Below the pieces are notes generated by a model. It ran no database searches. It saw only the letters and a list, made by a program, of their open reading frames with translations, and had not been told where the DNA came from. The position numbers and the translations under genes were made by a program. A DNA stretch of 64,000 bases from Opitutus terrae PB90-1 (lineage in GTDB: Bacteria; Verrucomicrobiota; Verrucomicrobiia; Opitutales; Opitutaceae): the NCBI RefSeq assembly GCF_000019965.1, contig NC_010571.1, positions 4,783,001-4,847,000 on the forward strand, read 5' to 3'. How positions within the stretch are numbered: position 1 is the first letter of the stretch; the number at the start of each line of letters is the position of its first letter. Positions 46,618 through 56,449 of the stretch are shown one piece after another.

Positions 46618-46692
46618 CTTTCCCCGCCACGGCGCCATGAATATCGCACGCTCGCCTTGTCGCCGCCGCCGCGTCCATTCTGTGGCCTCACC

Positions 46693-47385
46693 ATGGCCGA
46701 ATCCACCACGCCCGAAGTCGTCGCCTATCCAGCGGGTGACGAGCCGCTGCCGGTCTTGAGCGAAGTCGAGGTCCGCGTGCTCGGCGCGTTGGTCGAGAAA
46801 CAGCTCACCACACCGGAGTATTACCCGCTCACGCTGAACGCGCTCGTCAACGCCTGTAATCAAACTTCCAGCCGCGATCCCATCGTTTCCTACGACGAGG
46901 CGACGGTCACGCGCGGGCTCGACGGACTGCGCGACAAGAAACTCGCCTATGTGTTTGCGGGCGCCGAGAGCCGGGTAGTGAAGTTCGGCCACAAGTTCGC
47001 CGAGCGGTTCGAACTCGGCCGCGCCGAAGTCGCGGTGCTCTGCGTGCTGCTGCTGCGCGGTCCGCAGACCCCGGGCGAACTCCGCAGCCGCACCGGCCGG
47101 ATGCATGCATTCGAGTCGCTGCCGGATCTCGAGCAGACGATCGCCGCGCTCGCCGCCAAGCAGCCGCACCCGCTCGTCACGCGACTCCCCCGCCAGACTG
47201 GGTTCAAGGAGGTGCGCGTTACCCACCTGCTCGGCGGTTCGGTTTCAGTTTCGTCCGCCGAGCCCGCACCCGAGCCGCCGCCCGTAGATCGAACCATGCA
47301 GCTCGACCAGGATGTCGCCGCATTGCGGCAGGAACTCGCCGAGCTCCGAGAGCAGTTCGCTGCGTTTCGAAAGCAGTTCGAATAG
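46693..47385 (+). CDS. YceH/DUF480 family winged-helix protein
   Basis: Protein of 230 aa matching the YceH (UPF0502) family: opening LSEVEVRVLGALVEKQLTTPEYYPLTLNAL, then CNQTSSRDPI and LLLRGPQTPGELRSRTGRMH. These are two tandem winged-helix domains. A C-terminal coiled-coil (about residues 205-230, LDQDVAALRQELAELREQFA) is typical. Function in bacteria is not firmly established. The start MAESTTPEVV is chosen over an upstream ATG 12 codons earlier. Confidence 0.88.
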   Translation: MAESTTPEVVAYPAGDEPLPVLSEVEVRVLGALVEKQLTTPEYYPLTLNALVNACNQTSSRDPIVSYDEATVTRGLDGLRDKKLAYVFAGAESRVVKFGHKFAERFELGRAEVAVLCVLLLRGPQTPGELRSRTGRMHAFESLPDLEQTIAALAAKQPHPLVTRLPRQTGFKEVRVTHLLGGSVSVSSAEPAPEPPPVDRTMQLDQDVAALRQELAELREQFAAFRKQFE

Positions 47386-47533
47386 CTCCGCCCATCAAGC
47401 GGCCCAAGCACCGCCGCGGTGGAATCCTCTCCGCCTGCCGCCTCTCGCCTGGCGATTTGGTGTAACACCTGTTACAGATTTTTGCACGGGCCGGTGGTCG
47501 CTCCCCGCGAACAGGAACGCCGCGCAGCGGAGA

Positions 47534-49939
47534 TCATTCCGCCCTCAGCGTCTGCGCGCCGGCCCCCAGCGGCATCCGCTTGCCGTGCCACACAAACTCA
47601 CCGGTCACGCCCTCCGGCAGCGTGATCTCCGCCTTTACCGCGGACGCTCCTTCTCGCTCGTAGGCAACGCGAATCTCGCCGGCTGGATGCGGCACGACGC
47701 CTTGCGCGCGCGGCAACGACCCGAGGTGCGGCTCGATCCGCACCGTCGCAAAACCCGGCGAGGCGGGTTCCACGCCGCATACCGTGGCGAGTAACTCGTA
47801 AACCGGCGAAGCGCTCCACGCGTGGCAGTCCGAGCGTGTCGGATCCGGCTTCTCCGCAAACGTCGTCAGCCCGCGTTCCAACATCGTCCGCCACGGTCCG
47901 AGCTGCGCCAGATACTCGTCGCCGCGGCCCGCCGCCTTCAACGCCCGCAGCAGATAGAATCGAAAATACGTCGACGCCTGCACGAGCCCCGGCTCAGTGA
48001 GCGTCCGCTCCATCAGCGCCTTCGCCGCGTCGCCGGTCACGAGCCCGTTGAGCACCGCGAGCGCGTTGGCGTGCTGGCTGAACGTCCGCTTCGTCGGCGC
48101 ATCCGCAAACAGCTTCCGCTGCTCGTCCCAGCACTGCTTCGCGACCGCTGCCTTTAGGTTCGCGGCCATCTTCTCGTATCGGCCGGCCGCCTCTTCGCGG
48201 CCCAGCGCTCGTCCCATTTCCGCCGCGCGCACGAGCGCGTCGGCGAACTGCAGCGAGACGATGCTCGAGCCGCCCTCGCGCGCACCTTCGGGTTCGCCGC
48301 CGATCCGCCGAGCCTCGCTCCACGGCCACTCGTCGGTCCAATCGACGAACGTCCAGTAGTCGAGCGGCCCAAGCAGCCCCGTCGCCGGATCCAGCTTGTG
48401 CTCGAACCAGCGCAGCACGGACTCCACGCCATCGAGCCGCGCCCGCACGAACGCCTCATCGCTGCGGTGCATCCAGTAGTCGTGCACCATATCGACCCAG
48501 AACAGCGAGAACGTGTTGATCACCTGCGGCGTCACCGAGGGATAACGGCTCTGCGTCAGCCCCTCCGCGATCCGTGAGCGATCGTAGAGTTCAATCGCAT
48601 TCCGCATCAGCCGGTCGTCGCCCGCCACGTAAAGCGAGATCAGCGCCTGGATCCGCGTGTCGCCGACATATTGGAGCTGCTCGTAATAAGGACAATCGAC
48701 ATACGTCTCGAACGCGCACAGTCGCGCGGTCCGCCAGCCCACTTCCCAGATTTTTGCGAGGGACGCATCATCGCTGCGAAACGACCCGCGCTCGACGAAC
48801 GGATAACCGGTGAAGACCCCGTGCAGGTCATCGATCTGCAGCGGTTCGTTCGCCGTCTGCACCTCCAGCTGCAGGTAACGGTAGGTCCGAAAATCCAAGG
48901 GTTCAAACAGGCGTCCCACGCCGCCATCCGGCCGAAACTCGTCGGTGATCCCCGCCAGCGTGCGCCCCTCCACCTCGTCGCGATTGCCCTTGTTGCCGTC
49001 GCGATCGATCAGTGCCTCGGCATACGTCAGCGCCACGCGTGCACCCGCGCCGCCGCTAACGGTAAGCCGCGGGAACGCGTTCGTCTCGAAGCCCTGGTCG
49101 AGCAACACCGTCGCCCGTGTGTTCGCCGGCACGCTCAGCGGCGCCCGCCCCGCCACGAAAGCCTCACCCACCTCGACGCCTTCCGCGCGCCGGACCCGCG
49201 CGAGCCGCTGCGGCGTTTCTTCCATCAGCGGAATCGTCCGTGGCGCGAGCCAGTGATCCATGTCGGTGCCGAGTCCGTAGGGATTGCCGCGCGTCAGCGT
49301 CCGCGCCGCGGCCCACCGCGCGTCGTTGAATCCCGGTTGCACCCATCCCCACGGGTGCCGCGCCGCATCCATCCGGCTGCCCGGCCCAACCACGATGTAG
49401 GTGGGCAGCGTGACCGGAATCGTCGAGCGCGAGTCGTCGCGGACCACTTTCCACGTCGCGTCGGTGTTCACCGCCTGCTCGCGATCGGTGTCACCTTGCA
49501 ACAGCAAACTCGTGCGCACGCCGGTGATCGCATACGGCGTCTGGTCCCCGTAGCCGACCACGCGCGCCGCGACGACATTCGCGCCGGCCTGAAGAAACGG
49601 CGCGAGATCCACGCTCTCGTAACGCCACACCCACGCATCGCTGCGCTGCGGCCCGAAGCACACCGATTCGCCGTTCACGTAGAGCCGGTAACGCGCGTCG
49701 GCACTCACATGCACCACGAACCGCTCGGGTTTCGCCGGCAGGTCAAACTGCTTTCGAAACAACCACACGCCATACTCGTTCTTCGGCGCCGCCGGATGCG
49801 TGATCCACGATGCCGGCCACGCCAGCTTGCGCAGCGCCTCAGCGGGCGCTGGCGCTCCGCTCGCGGCCACCGCTGGGGCCGCTGCCAGCATCTGTCCGCC
49901 CGCGACGAAACCGATCAGGGCCAAGAAAGCGCTTCTCAT
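47534..49939 (-). CDS. Alpha-L-rhamnosidase, glycoside hydrolase family 78
   Basis: Exported GH78 enzyme of 801 aa removing rhamnose from pectic or other rhamnosides. A signal peptide (about residues 1-25) is followed by beta-sandwich domains (WITHPAAPKNEYGVWLFRKQF, then VSADARYRLYVNGESV) and the (alpha/alpha)6 catalytic domain containing the family signature YVDCPYYEQLQYVGDTRIQA, whose acidic residues include the likely general acid. A C-terminal beta domain ends the protein (GEFVWHGKRMPL). It is last in a minus-strand run GH28-GH43-six-hairpin-GH78. The start was set by the signal peptide; the upstream open frame shadows the neighbour. Confidence 0.9.
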   Translation of the reverse strand: MRSAFLALIGFVAGGQMLAAAPAVAASGAPAPAEALRKLAWPASWITHPAAPKNEYGVWLFRKQFDLPAKPERFVVHVSADARYRLYVNGESVCFGPQRSDAWVWRYESVDLAPFLQAGANVVAARVVGYGDQTPYAITGVRTSLLLQGDTDREQAVNTDATWKVVRDDSRSTIPVTLPTYIVVGPGSRMDAARHPWGWVQPGFNDARWAAARTLTRGNPYGLGTDMDHWLAPRTIPLMEETPQRLARVRRAEGVEVGEAFVAGRAPLSVPANTRATVLLDQGFETNAFPRLTVSGGAGARVALTYAEALIDRDGNKGNRDEVEGRTLAGITDEFRPDGGVGRLFEPLDFRTYRYLQLEVQTANEPLQIDDLHGVFTGYPFVERGSFRSDDASLAKIWEVGWRTARLCAFETYVDCPYYEQLQYVGDTRIQALISLYVAGDDRLMRNAIELYDRSRIAEGLTQSRYPSVTPQVINTFSLFWVDMVHDYWMHRSDEAFVRARLDGVESVLRWFEHKLDPATGLLGPLDYWTFVDWTDEWPWSEARRIGGEPEGAREGGSSIVSLQFADALVRAAEMGRALGREEAAGRYEKMAANLKAAVAKQCWDEQRKLFADAPTKRTFSQHANALAVLNGLVTGDAAKALMERTLTEPGLVQASTYFRFYLLRALKAAGRGDEYLAQLGPWRTMLERGLTTFAEKPDPTRSDCHAWSASPVYELLATVCGVEPASPGFATVRIEPHLGSLPRAQGVVPHPAGEIRVAYEREGASAVKAEITLPEGVTGEFVWHGKRMPLGAGAQTLRAE

Positions 49940-50052
49940 GCCGGCAGGTTGGAGCGACACGCCGTCCGATACAACTTCGCCGCGTGTTTGGCCGCGGCAT
50001 GGACGTCCCGCCCATGGTCGGAAATTACAGGCAAGATGCCCGTGCCACCTCC

Positions 50053-52200
50053 CTACGGCAGCCGTTGCCAGCCTTCGGCGCGGACGCGCCAGGTGCCGTC
50101 TTTCGGAAACCCGGGATGCTCCACCTCGCAACCGTCCCACCCCGCGATCATCAGCGCCACGGCCGACAGGAACGAGCCATTCGCCGGGAGATACACCGCG
50201 ATCTCGCGCCGGCCTGGGCCCGATTGCCCGGTCCGTTGCGCCGTGTCGCTGCGCTGCGGCACGTGTCCCACCGCCGTGTAGCGGTTGTTCGGCCCATCGC
50301 GCAACAGCACCTCCATCGCCACCTCGGGCCGGCCCAGCCGCGTCGCGGTCATCGCGATCATCGGGTAATCCCAACCCCAGATTTTCGTCTCCCAATCCCA
50401 CTCCTTCATGACCGCATCCAGCGTGCGCTCCATCGTCGCGCGATCCACCCCCGGAGCTTCCGGCAGGAAACCGAGCGGCATCAGCATCTCCGGATGATCG
50501 TGCCGGCTGGCGAGATTCGTCCACGTATCCGGATGCGACTCCAGCGCCACATACTTTCCGTCGCGCACCGGCAGTGCGGACAGTTTCGCGATCACGTCGT
50601 CCCACTTCGCGTCGCGGCCGAGCTTCAGCCGTTCGCGCCACTGCTGCGCCACGCCGAGCGCCCAGCGCCAGTAGGCCAACTCGAACGACGGGTTCTGACT
50701 CGTCGCCTGGTCGTGAATCTCCTGGGCAATCCAGAGCGGCGGACCTAGCACGTATTCTCCGCGCTTCGGATCCAGCCACACCATCGACGCCAGTCCATCG
50801 GCCGTCTCGAGCACCAGCTCGTGATACGCGGCGAGCGTTTCCGGCGTCGGCGCCAACCGATAAAGCAGCTCGGCCAGATAGATCGCGTGAGGTTGGTTCC
50901 AGACGATGAGCGGATTGCCGCCCGGACTCTCCCGCCCTTCCGGCCCGACCATCTTCGCCCAGCGCGCGCCCTTGAGTCCGCGACTCTGCGCCAGCGCCCG
51001 CGCCTCGGGCAGCCGCGCCCGATACCACGCCAGATTCTTCGCGAGCAGCTCCGGATGGTTCCACAGCGCGAAATGCGCCGCATGCCACCACATCATCTCG
51101 GTGTGATGTTTTCCGTACCACGTGCTGCAGGTGAGTCCGCTTTCCTGCGGCGGCACGTCGCCGGCGAGCTGCACGGCAGTTAGGTATTGCGACAACACCA
51201 CGCGCCGCTCGAGCTTCGCCGCGAGTGGATTCGTGCTGCCGCTCAAATCGAGTACGCCTGCCGTGCGCCAGAATTTTGCCCAGTGCGCGGCGCTGGCGTT
51301 GGTGACATCCGCCACGGTCGGCATCGTCTGCGCGCGCTCCTGGCCGAACCGCAGCGTAAACGCCAGCTCGTGCCGCGCGCGCTCCGGCTCGAGCTTGAAC
51401 ACGTGCGGTCCCGCTGCGTGCAACGCCCGGCTGCTGCACACAAAATACTTCGTTCCTCCGATCGTCCGCTCGATCGTCCGGTCGCCCTGCAACTCCGACC
51501 GGTGCGACTCCGGCGCGGACCAGTCGAGCGCGGGCGTGTTTTTCACCGCTGGATCATGTCCACGCGGAAACGCCAGCCGCACGCGCATCTGGCCGGTCCG
51601 CACCCATTGCGAGCGGATCCGCACCGCGATCGTGTCGCTGCCGGGATCGCACGCCGTCGTCACTTCGACGGGAATTCCGCCGAGCTCGTAACGACTCGTG
51701 ATCACGCCGACCCAAAGGTCGAGCCGCTGGTCAATCTCCTCGACGTCCGTCGGCACGAACGGCGTGCCGTCCGGTTTGTCCCACTCGAGTTGCAGCACGC
51801 CCAGCGGCTGATCGCGCGGATTCTTCCGCAGCCATTCGCCGGCCGGGGTCGAGGCATTCGTCGGAAACGGCTGCACGCGGCCGTCCGCGAGCGTGTAGTC
51901 GCGATTCGCGTCCGCGAGCGTGTAGCCCTGCGGGTTTTCGTCGGCGACCCAGCACCAGCGCGATAGCGTTTCCAGCGGAATCCCGCGTTGATAATACGCC
52001 TCGCCGAAGGTCTGCAGCCCGGTCACATCGGCGGTAAACGCGAAACCGCCATTGCCCACCGTCAGCGGCGATTCGTAGTCAACCGTGCGCACGATCGGAT
52101 CGTGCCGCGCGATCAACGCCGGCCGGTCGATCGGCTGCGCCCACGCCACCCCTGTGGTGGCCAACCACGCCAAAGCCTTCACGACGCGTCGGAAGCTCAT
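50053..52200 (-). CDS. Putative six-hairpin glycosidase (GH65-like)
   Basis: Exported protein of 715 aa with a signal peptide (about residues 1-22). It begins with a beta-rich domain containing YESPLTVGNGGFAFTADVTG and continues into a helical region with ESGLTCSTWYGKHHTEMMWW, WNQPHAIYLAELLYRL and WGWDYPMIAMTATRLGRPE. This order resembles (alpha/alpha)6 clan-GH-L proteins such as GH65, but the exact CAZy family could not be decided by eye; activity is unknown. It starts 8 bp after the GH43 stop, so the two are cotranscribed, and it precedes the rhamnosidase gene by 113 bp. Confidence 0.7.
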   Translation of the reverse strand: MSFRRVVKALAWLATTGVAWAQPIDRPALIARHDPIVRTVDYESPLTVGNGGFAFTADVTGLQTFGEAYYQRGIPLETLSRWCWVADENPQGYTLADANRDYTLADGRVQPFPTNASTPAGEWLRKNPRDQPLGVLQLEWDKPDGTPFVPTDVEEIDQRLDLWVGVITSRYELGGIPVEVTTACDPGSDTIAVRIRSQWVRTGQMRVRLAFPRGHDPAVKNTPALDWSAPESHRSELQGDRTIERTIGGTKYFVCSSRALHAAGPHVFKLEPERARHELAFTLRFGQERAQTMPTVADVTNASAAHWAKFWRTAGVLDLSGSTNPLAAKLERRVVLSQYLTAVQLAGDVPPQESGLTCSTWYGKHHTEMMWWHAAHFALWNHPELLAKNLAWYRARLPEARALAQSRGLKGARWAKMVGPEGRESPGGNPLIVWNQPHAIYLAELLYRLAPTPETLAAYHELVLETADGLASMVWLDPKRGEYVLGPPLWIAQEIHDQATSQNPSFELAYWRWALGVAQQWRERLKLGRDAKWDDVIAKLSALPVRDGKYVALESHPDTWTNLASRHDHPEMLMPLGFLPEAPGVDRATMERTLDAVMKEWDWETKIWGWDYPMIAMTATRLGRPEVAMEVLLRDGPNNRYTAVGHVPQRSDTAQRTGQSGPGRREIAVYLPANGSFLSAVALMIAGWDGCEVEHPGFPKDGTWRVRAEGWQRLP

Positions 52201-52208
52201 GCGCCAAA

Positions 52209-53729
52209 TCAGCGAGTTGGATTCGCGCTGTGTCGATACTGAAACTCGTCGAAGTCCGCCGCGCCCGCGGCCGGTCCATAGGCGAACAGCGTCACGCGCG
52301 CGCCTTTCCACTGCCCAAACCGCAGCACCACCTTCGCACCGACATCGGTGAACGTCTCGCCGTCCGCGCTGAAATACAGCCGCGCTTGTTCGCCGTGGTA
52401 GGTGCCGCGCAGCCAGACGTCCTGCTCGCCGATCACCGGCCCGAGTCCCGTCTCCGAATAAAACCGCAACCGCCCGTCGAGCCGCGCCACGCCGACCGCG
52501 TTGAACACGCGTCCGCTCATGAACGCGAACCCCGCCGCCTGGCCCTCGCTCAACCCGCGCGGATCGAGCTTCACCGTCACCGTCCCGCTCTCGCCCCAGA
52601 GTTTTTGCGTAAGCGTGTTGCGCGCCACGACTGGCTCCGGCGCCGGCAGACCCCGCAGCCGCAGCCAGCCGCGCCGCTCGCTGAGCGACCATGCCGCGGG
52701 CACCGGATTGTGATTCCATTGCCACTGCGGCGAAAGCGCGGCCGACTCGAAATCGTCGCTCGTCTGCGGATGCAGGATCGGCCCGCCCGCGCCCACGCCG
52801 GGTTTCTTTCCGCCCGGCACCGGCTGCCCGTGATCGCCGAACACCGGCCAGTCGTCCGCGCCCCATCTCACGGGCAGCAGATGCGCAACGCGCCCGAGAT
52901 GGCCGGTGGACTTGAACGCGATGAACCACGACTCGCCGTTGTCGAGTTCGACGATTCCACCCTGGTGCGGACTGCCCGCCGGCAGCACCTCGCGGCGTTC
53001 GTAGGGACCATAAATGCTCTTCGCGCGCAGCACGGTCTGCCCGCCTTTCTCGACGCCGCCCTCCGGCAGCGAAATGTAATACCAGCCGTTTCGCTTGTAA
53101 AACTTCGGGCCCTCAGCCACCGGACCGCGGTAGATCACCACGCCGTCGTCGAGCAGCTGCGTGCCTTCGCGGTTCATCTTGTGCAGGATCAACGGTCCCG
53201 CGCCGTGCACGCTGTGGACGAGATACGCCTGCCCGTCATCGTCCCAGATCGGACACGGATCCTCCCACGCATCCACCGTCTTGACGGTTACCATCTCCCA
53301 CGGCCCAGCGGGATCCTTCGCGGTAAATCGATACAGCCCGTCGTGCGGCGTACAGACGTAGAGGTAGAACACGCCGTCATGAAACCGCAGCGACGGCGCC
53401 CACGTGCCCTGCGCGTAGCCACGCATCTCGTCGTAGCTGGCGTCCATCGTCAGCCGGTCGAACACCTGGCCGATGATCCGCCAGTTCACTAAGTCGCGCG
53501 AATGCAGCACCTGCATCCCGACGAAATGGAAATCCGACGCGACCAGATAAAAATCGTCTCCGACGCGAATCACGTCCGGGTCGGAGTAGTCCGCCGGCAG
53601 GATCGGATTCCGATACGTGCCATCGCCCTGGTCGCCCCACGCGAGCATTGGCTCCGCGCGCAGCGTGGCCGCCCACAAGAGCAGCCCGGTGCCAATCAGC
53701 CGCCCGATAGCGTTCGTTTTCATGATCAC
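52209..53729 (-). CDS. Glycoside hydrolase family 43 (beta-xylosidase/arabinofuranosidase type)
   Basis: Exported five-bladed beta-propeller hydrolase, 506 aa. The signal peptide spans about residues 7-25. Catalytic elements of GH43 are visible: the base Asp in NPILPADYSDPDVIR, the pKa-modulating Asp in AWEDPCPIWDDDGQAYL and the acid Glu in GPVAEGPKFYKRNGWYY. After the propeller (about residues 30-320) comes a beta-sandwich with a C-terminal concanavalin-like domain (about 330-500, RNTLTQKLWGESGTVTVKLD), as in GH43 xylosidases. An ATG two codons in is an equally good start. Confidence 0.9.
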   Translation of the reverse strand: MIMKTNAIGRLIGTGLLLWAATLRAEPMLAWGDQGDGTYRNPILPADYSDPDVIRVGDDFYLVASDFHFVGMQVLHSRDLVNWRIIGQVFDRLTMDASYDEMRGYAQGTWAPSLRFHDGVFYLYVCTPHDGLYRFTAKDPAGPWEMVTVKTVDAWEDPCPIWDDDGQAYLVHSVHGAGPLILHKMNREGTQLLDDGVVIYRGPVAEGPKFYKRNGWYYISLPEGGVEKGGQTVLRAKSIYGPYERREVLPAGSPHQGGIVELDNGESWFIAFKSTGHLGRVAHLLPVRWGADDWPVFGDHGQPVPGGKKPGVGAGGPILHPQTSDDFESAALSPQWQWNHNPVPAAWSLSERRGWLRLRGLPAPEPVVARNTLTQKLWGESGTVTVKLDPRGLSEGQAAGFAFMSGRVFNAVGVARLDGRLRFYSETGLGPVIGEQDVWLRGTYHGEQARLYFSADGETFTDVGAKVVLRFGQWKGARVTLFAYGPAAGAADFDEFQYRHSANPTR

Positions 53730-53756
53730 GTCAGATTAGTTTTGACCGCACACTCG

Positions 53757-53990
53757 GAGGTGGAGCGCCTTGCCCTCAAGGCGCTGGCCTTTGACGTAGC
53801 CCCGTTGGTGACGACGTGGTCTGCACCGTCCAGCTGTTCCGCGACGCCGCAGAGCGCGTTGAGGGCAACGCGCTCCACCTGCTGAGACGCCATCTCCGCC
53901 AGACGGCAACGAGTCTGCAGCCTTTCCTCTGGAGCCGCGACGCCTTCGTCGCGGTCTTCACTAAAACGCGACGAGGGCGTCGCGTCTCCA
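53757..53990. repeat. Two inverted repeat pairs between GH43 and GH28 genes
   Basis: First pair: GGTGGAGCGCC with TTGCCCTCAAGGCGCT (53758-53785) and inverted partner GCGCGTTGAGGGCAACGCGC through CCACCT (53853-53880). Second pair: GGAGCCGCGACG with partner (53931-53955) and the inverted GCGACGAGGGCGTCGC ending TCTCC (53967-53990). They fill nearly all of the 285-bp gap in the hydrolase cluster; no gene is seen. Confidence 0.7.
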
Positions 53991-54014
53991 TGAAGTCTCC
54001 AGTTTCGCCCCATT

Positions 54015-55721
54015 TCACCGCAGCTCGGTCGCCCCCATCACCTCGCGGTCACCGTCGGGCAGTGACGTGCAATTACGCGATTTGAGACCGCTCACCTTCG
54101 TCAACGACCACGTCGGTATTCCCCCACCCTGCAGCTGCACATCGAGCAATTGCGAGTTCCACACGTCATCGAGCACGACCGCCGGTCGCGCGTCCGGTTT
54201 CATGACTCGTAGGTCCACCCCGCGCAGCACCAGTCCGCTCACGTGCCGAGCGAACACACCCCACGACGGCATCACGCCAAACACATACGGCTCCGGATAA
54301 CTCTTCTCGTGCTCCGGCACCACCCGCGCCGCCTGCTCCTTCGTGCCGCCGCCACGGAAATGGATCTGGATGTTCGACAGCACCACATCCTCCACGGCAC
54401 GCGCATACCCACCGCTCTCCGGTAGGCCCATGAGCATGATGCCGTGATCGGCGGACACATTGTAGGCGACCACATTGTCGATGAGGATCCGTTGCACCCA
54501 GCCTCCTGACGTGGTGTCCGGCTTGCGGAACCGCGCTCCGAGCCGGATGAAGATCGGCGCGTTGGCGATGTCGCGCATCGTGAGGTTCGTCACGGCCACA
54601 TCTTCCAGCACGCCGCCGTCGACCTGCTCGAGCGCGAACCCGCGGCAATATTCGAACACGCAATTCGAAATCGTGATGTTCCTGAACCCGCCGCCCGCTT
54701 CCGTGCCGAACTTGATCCGGCCCATCGGCCCGCCGCGCTGCACGCTCTTTCGCTGCCGCGTGCCGTCGAGCAGCGTCCCTTCGTCGTAGCCGCTCACGAA
54801 GCAGTTCGTGATCGTCACGTTCTTGGTCAGGCGCGCAACTCCGAGCGCGTGCGACGACTTCAGGCAGATGCCGTCGTCCCACGGCGAGTTCACCGAGCAG
54901 TTCGCGATCCGCACATTGCTGCAGGCATCGATGTCCATCCCGTCGCGGTTGGTGTCGATGATCAGGTTGTCGATCGTGAGATTGTCCACGCCAGTCGCGA
55001 GAATCCCAAAATGTCCGCCGTGCAGGATCGAGAAATCGCGCAGCACCACGTTACGGCAATTTTTCAACGCGATCGCCTTGTTGCCCACGCCATCGGCCAG
55101 TCGGTCGCGCGCGTTGGGATAGCCGAACGGTCCCGGCTTGAGCTCCGGCCGCGGCACGATCTCGAACGCGCCGTCCGCCTCGAGCACATCCGGCGGCTTC
55201 GCGGGATCAAACCCTGCGAACGTCTCGCCCACCGGCAGCGCCTTGCGGCCGTTGCCGCGGCTCAGTCCGCGTCCGTAGATCCGGCCCGGCCCGGTGATCG
55301 ACACGTTTTCGAGGCCTTCGCCCCAGATCAGGCTGTTGCGCCAGTGCGAGTGGCCGAAATCCTGATACTCCGACCAGTCGTTCGGTTCGGGCGCGTCGTA
55401 ACCGCCCGCTTCGCCCACCGCCGGGGGATCGGCCGCAATGAGCGTCGCCCCCGGTTCCAGCCGGAGTTCGACATGACTCTGCAGCCGGATGCTGTGGCTC
55501 AGATACTGGCCGGCGGGAAACTCCACGACGCCGCCGCCCGCCTGCGCGGTCGCCGTGATCGCGCGGTTGATGGCCGCGGTGTCGAGTGTCACGCCATCGC
55601 CGGTCGCGCCGAAATCGCGCACCGACACAGGCGCGGCCGACACCCCTACAAGGCCAGCGAGCCAACCGCATCCAATCAGCCACCATCTGAACGACCGCCT
55701 GAAAAATGGAAGAATCCGCAT
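54015..55721 (-). CDS. Polygalacturonase-like glycoside hydrolase family 28
   Basis: Exported right-handed beta-helix enzyme of 568 aa acting on galacturonans. A signal anchor (about residues 12-30) precedes the pectate-lyase-like opening VSVRDFGATGDGVTLDTAAINRAI. GH28 active-site elements are IDTNRDGMDIDACSNVRI (NxDGxD), SPWDDGICLK (two catalytic Asp) and GRIKFGTE (RIK); the GHG element is not obvious. The helix region shows regular NVTITN- and NLTIDN-type repeats. It is the promoter-proximal gene of the minus-strand hydrolase set and divergent from the FecI-type sigma gene. The start MRILPFFRRS was preferred over an ATG three codons upstream. Confidence 0.88.
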   Translation of the reverse strand: MRILPFFRRSFRWWLIGCGWLAGLVGVSAAPVSVRDFGATGDGVTLDTAAINRAITATAQAGGGVVEFPAGQYLSHSIRLQSHVELRLEPGATLIAADPPAVGEAGGYDAPEPNDWSEYQDFGHSHWRNSLIWGEGLENVSITGPGRIYGRGLSRGNGRKALPVGETFAGFDPAKPPDVLEADGAFEIVPRPELKPGPFGYPNARDRLADGVGNKAIALKNCRNVVLRDFSILHGGHFGILATGVDNLTIDNLIIDTNRDGMDIDACSNVRIANCSVNSPWDDGICLKSSHALGVARLTKNVTITNCFVSGYDEGTLLDGTRQRKSVQRGGPMGRIKFGTEAGGGFRNITISNCVFEYCRGFALEQVDGGVLEDVAVTNLTMRDIANAPIFIRLGARFRKPDTTSGGWVQRILIDNVVAYNVSADHGIMLMGLPESGGYARAVEDVVLSNIQIHFRGGGTKEQAARVVPEHEKSYPEPYVFGVMPSWGVFARHVSGLVLRGVDLRVMKPDARPAVVLDDVWNSQLLDVQLQGGGIPTWSLTKVSGLKSRNCTSLPDGDREVMGATELR

Positions 55722-55888
55722 GATGAGCACAGAGAGCCTTAACGTAGTGTGACGCGCGCCGGAACCAAATTGGGGATCCCGCGGACGAAGTTTTCAAAAT
55801 AAAACTGCCACCGGCGTTGCTGATCACAATCGGGCTTGTCAGCGCCCGCGGCCGGTCTATCAGCGACTCAGGCGACCTCCCCCACCCG

Positions 55889-56449
55889 ATGTCATCGCAC
55901 GAAACCGAGCACGCGCGCTGGTTCGCCGTGGAAGTGCAACCCCACGAACCGGCCCTCCGCGCTTACCTGCAGTCTCATTTTCCGCTGCTGCAGGATCCCG
56001 ACGATGTGATCCAGGAGACCTACAAGCGACTGTGGGTCGAGCAAACCGCCGGCCGTATCCGCCACGTGCGGGCGTTCATGTTCACCGCGGCTCGCAACGT
56101 CGCGCTCGATCTCTTCCGGCGCACGCGCAAGATTCAGTTCGAACCACTCACCCATCCCGAGGTGATCGACGTCGTAAAGGAGGCGCCGAGCACGGCGGAG
56201 GCCCTCAGTCAGCAACAGGAGCTCGAAATTCTGGCCCAAGCGGTGCAAAAGCTGCCGGATCGGTGTCGCCAAGTCATGCTGCTGCGCTATCTCAAGGGTT
56301 GCTCCTACAAGGAAATCTCCGCCCTCCTGGATATCTCCCCGGAGACGGTGAAGACCCATCTCGCTAAAGGAATCCAACAGTGCACCGATCATTTCGCCGC
56401 GTGTGGCTTGCTCAACGAGCGGAGGTTCTTCTCCCATGAACCCCGGTGA
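55889..56449 (+). CDS. FecI-type ECF sigma factor
   Basis: Iron-starvation-type ECF sigma factor, 186 aa. Region 2 contains LQDPDDVIQETYKRLWV and RAFMFTAARNVALDLFRR, and region 4 contains QLPDRCRQVMLLRYLKGCSYKEISALLDIS-type sequence with SPETVKTHLAKGIQQC as recognition helix. The family is usually switched on by a FecR partner in response to substrate binding at a TonB receptor; exactly this gene order follows (fecR-like overlapping by 14 bp, then a receptor with an STN domain). The start MSSHETEHAR was chosen; 24 in-frame codons upstream are low quality. Confidence 0.9.
   Translation: MSSHETEHARWFAVEVQPHEPALRAYLQSHFPLLQDPDDVIQETYKRLWVEQTAGRIRHVRAFMFTAARNVALDLFRRTRKIQFEPLTHPEVIDVVKEAPSTAEALSQQQELEILAQAVQKLPDRCRQVMLLRYLKGCSYKEISALLDISPETVKTHLAKGIQQCTDHFAACGLLNERRFFSHEPR

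Noticed and set aside
49940-51439. 500-codon in-frame extension upstream of the GH78 start
   Set aside because: Arg/Gly/Ala-rich shadow of the six-hairpin glycosidase gene; a proper signal peptide begins at 49939.
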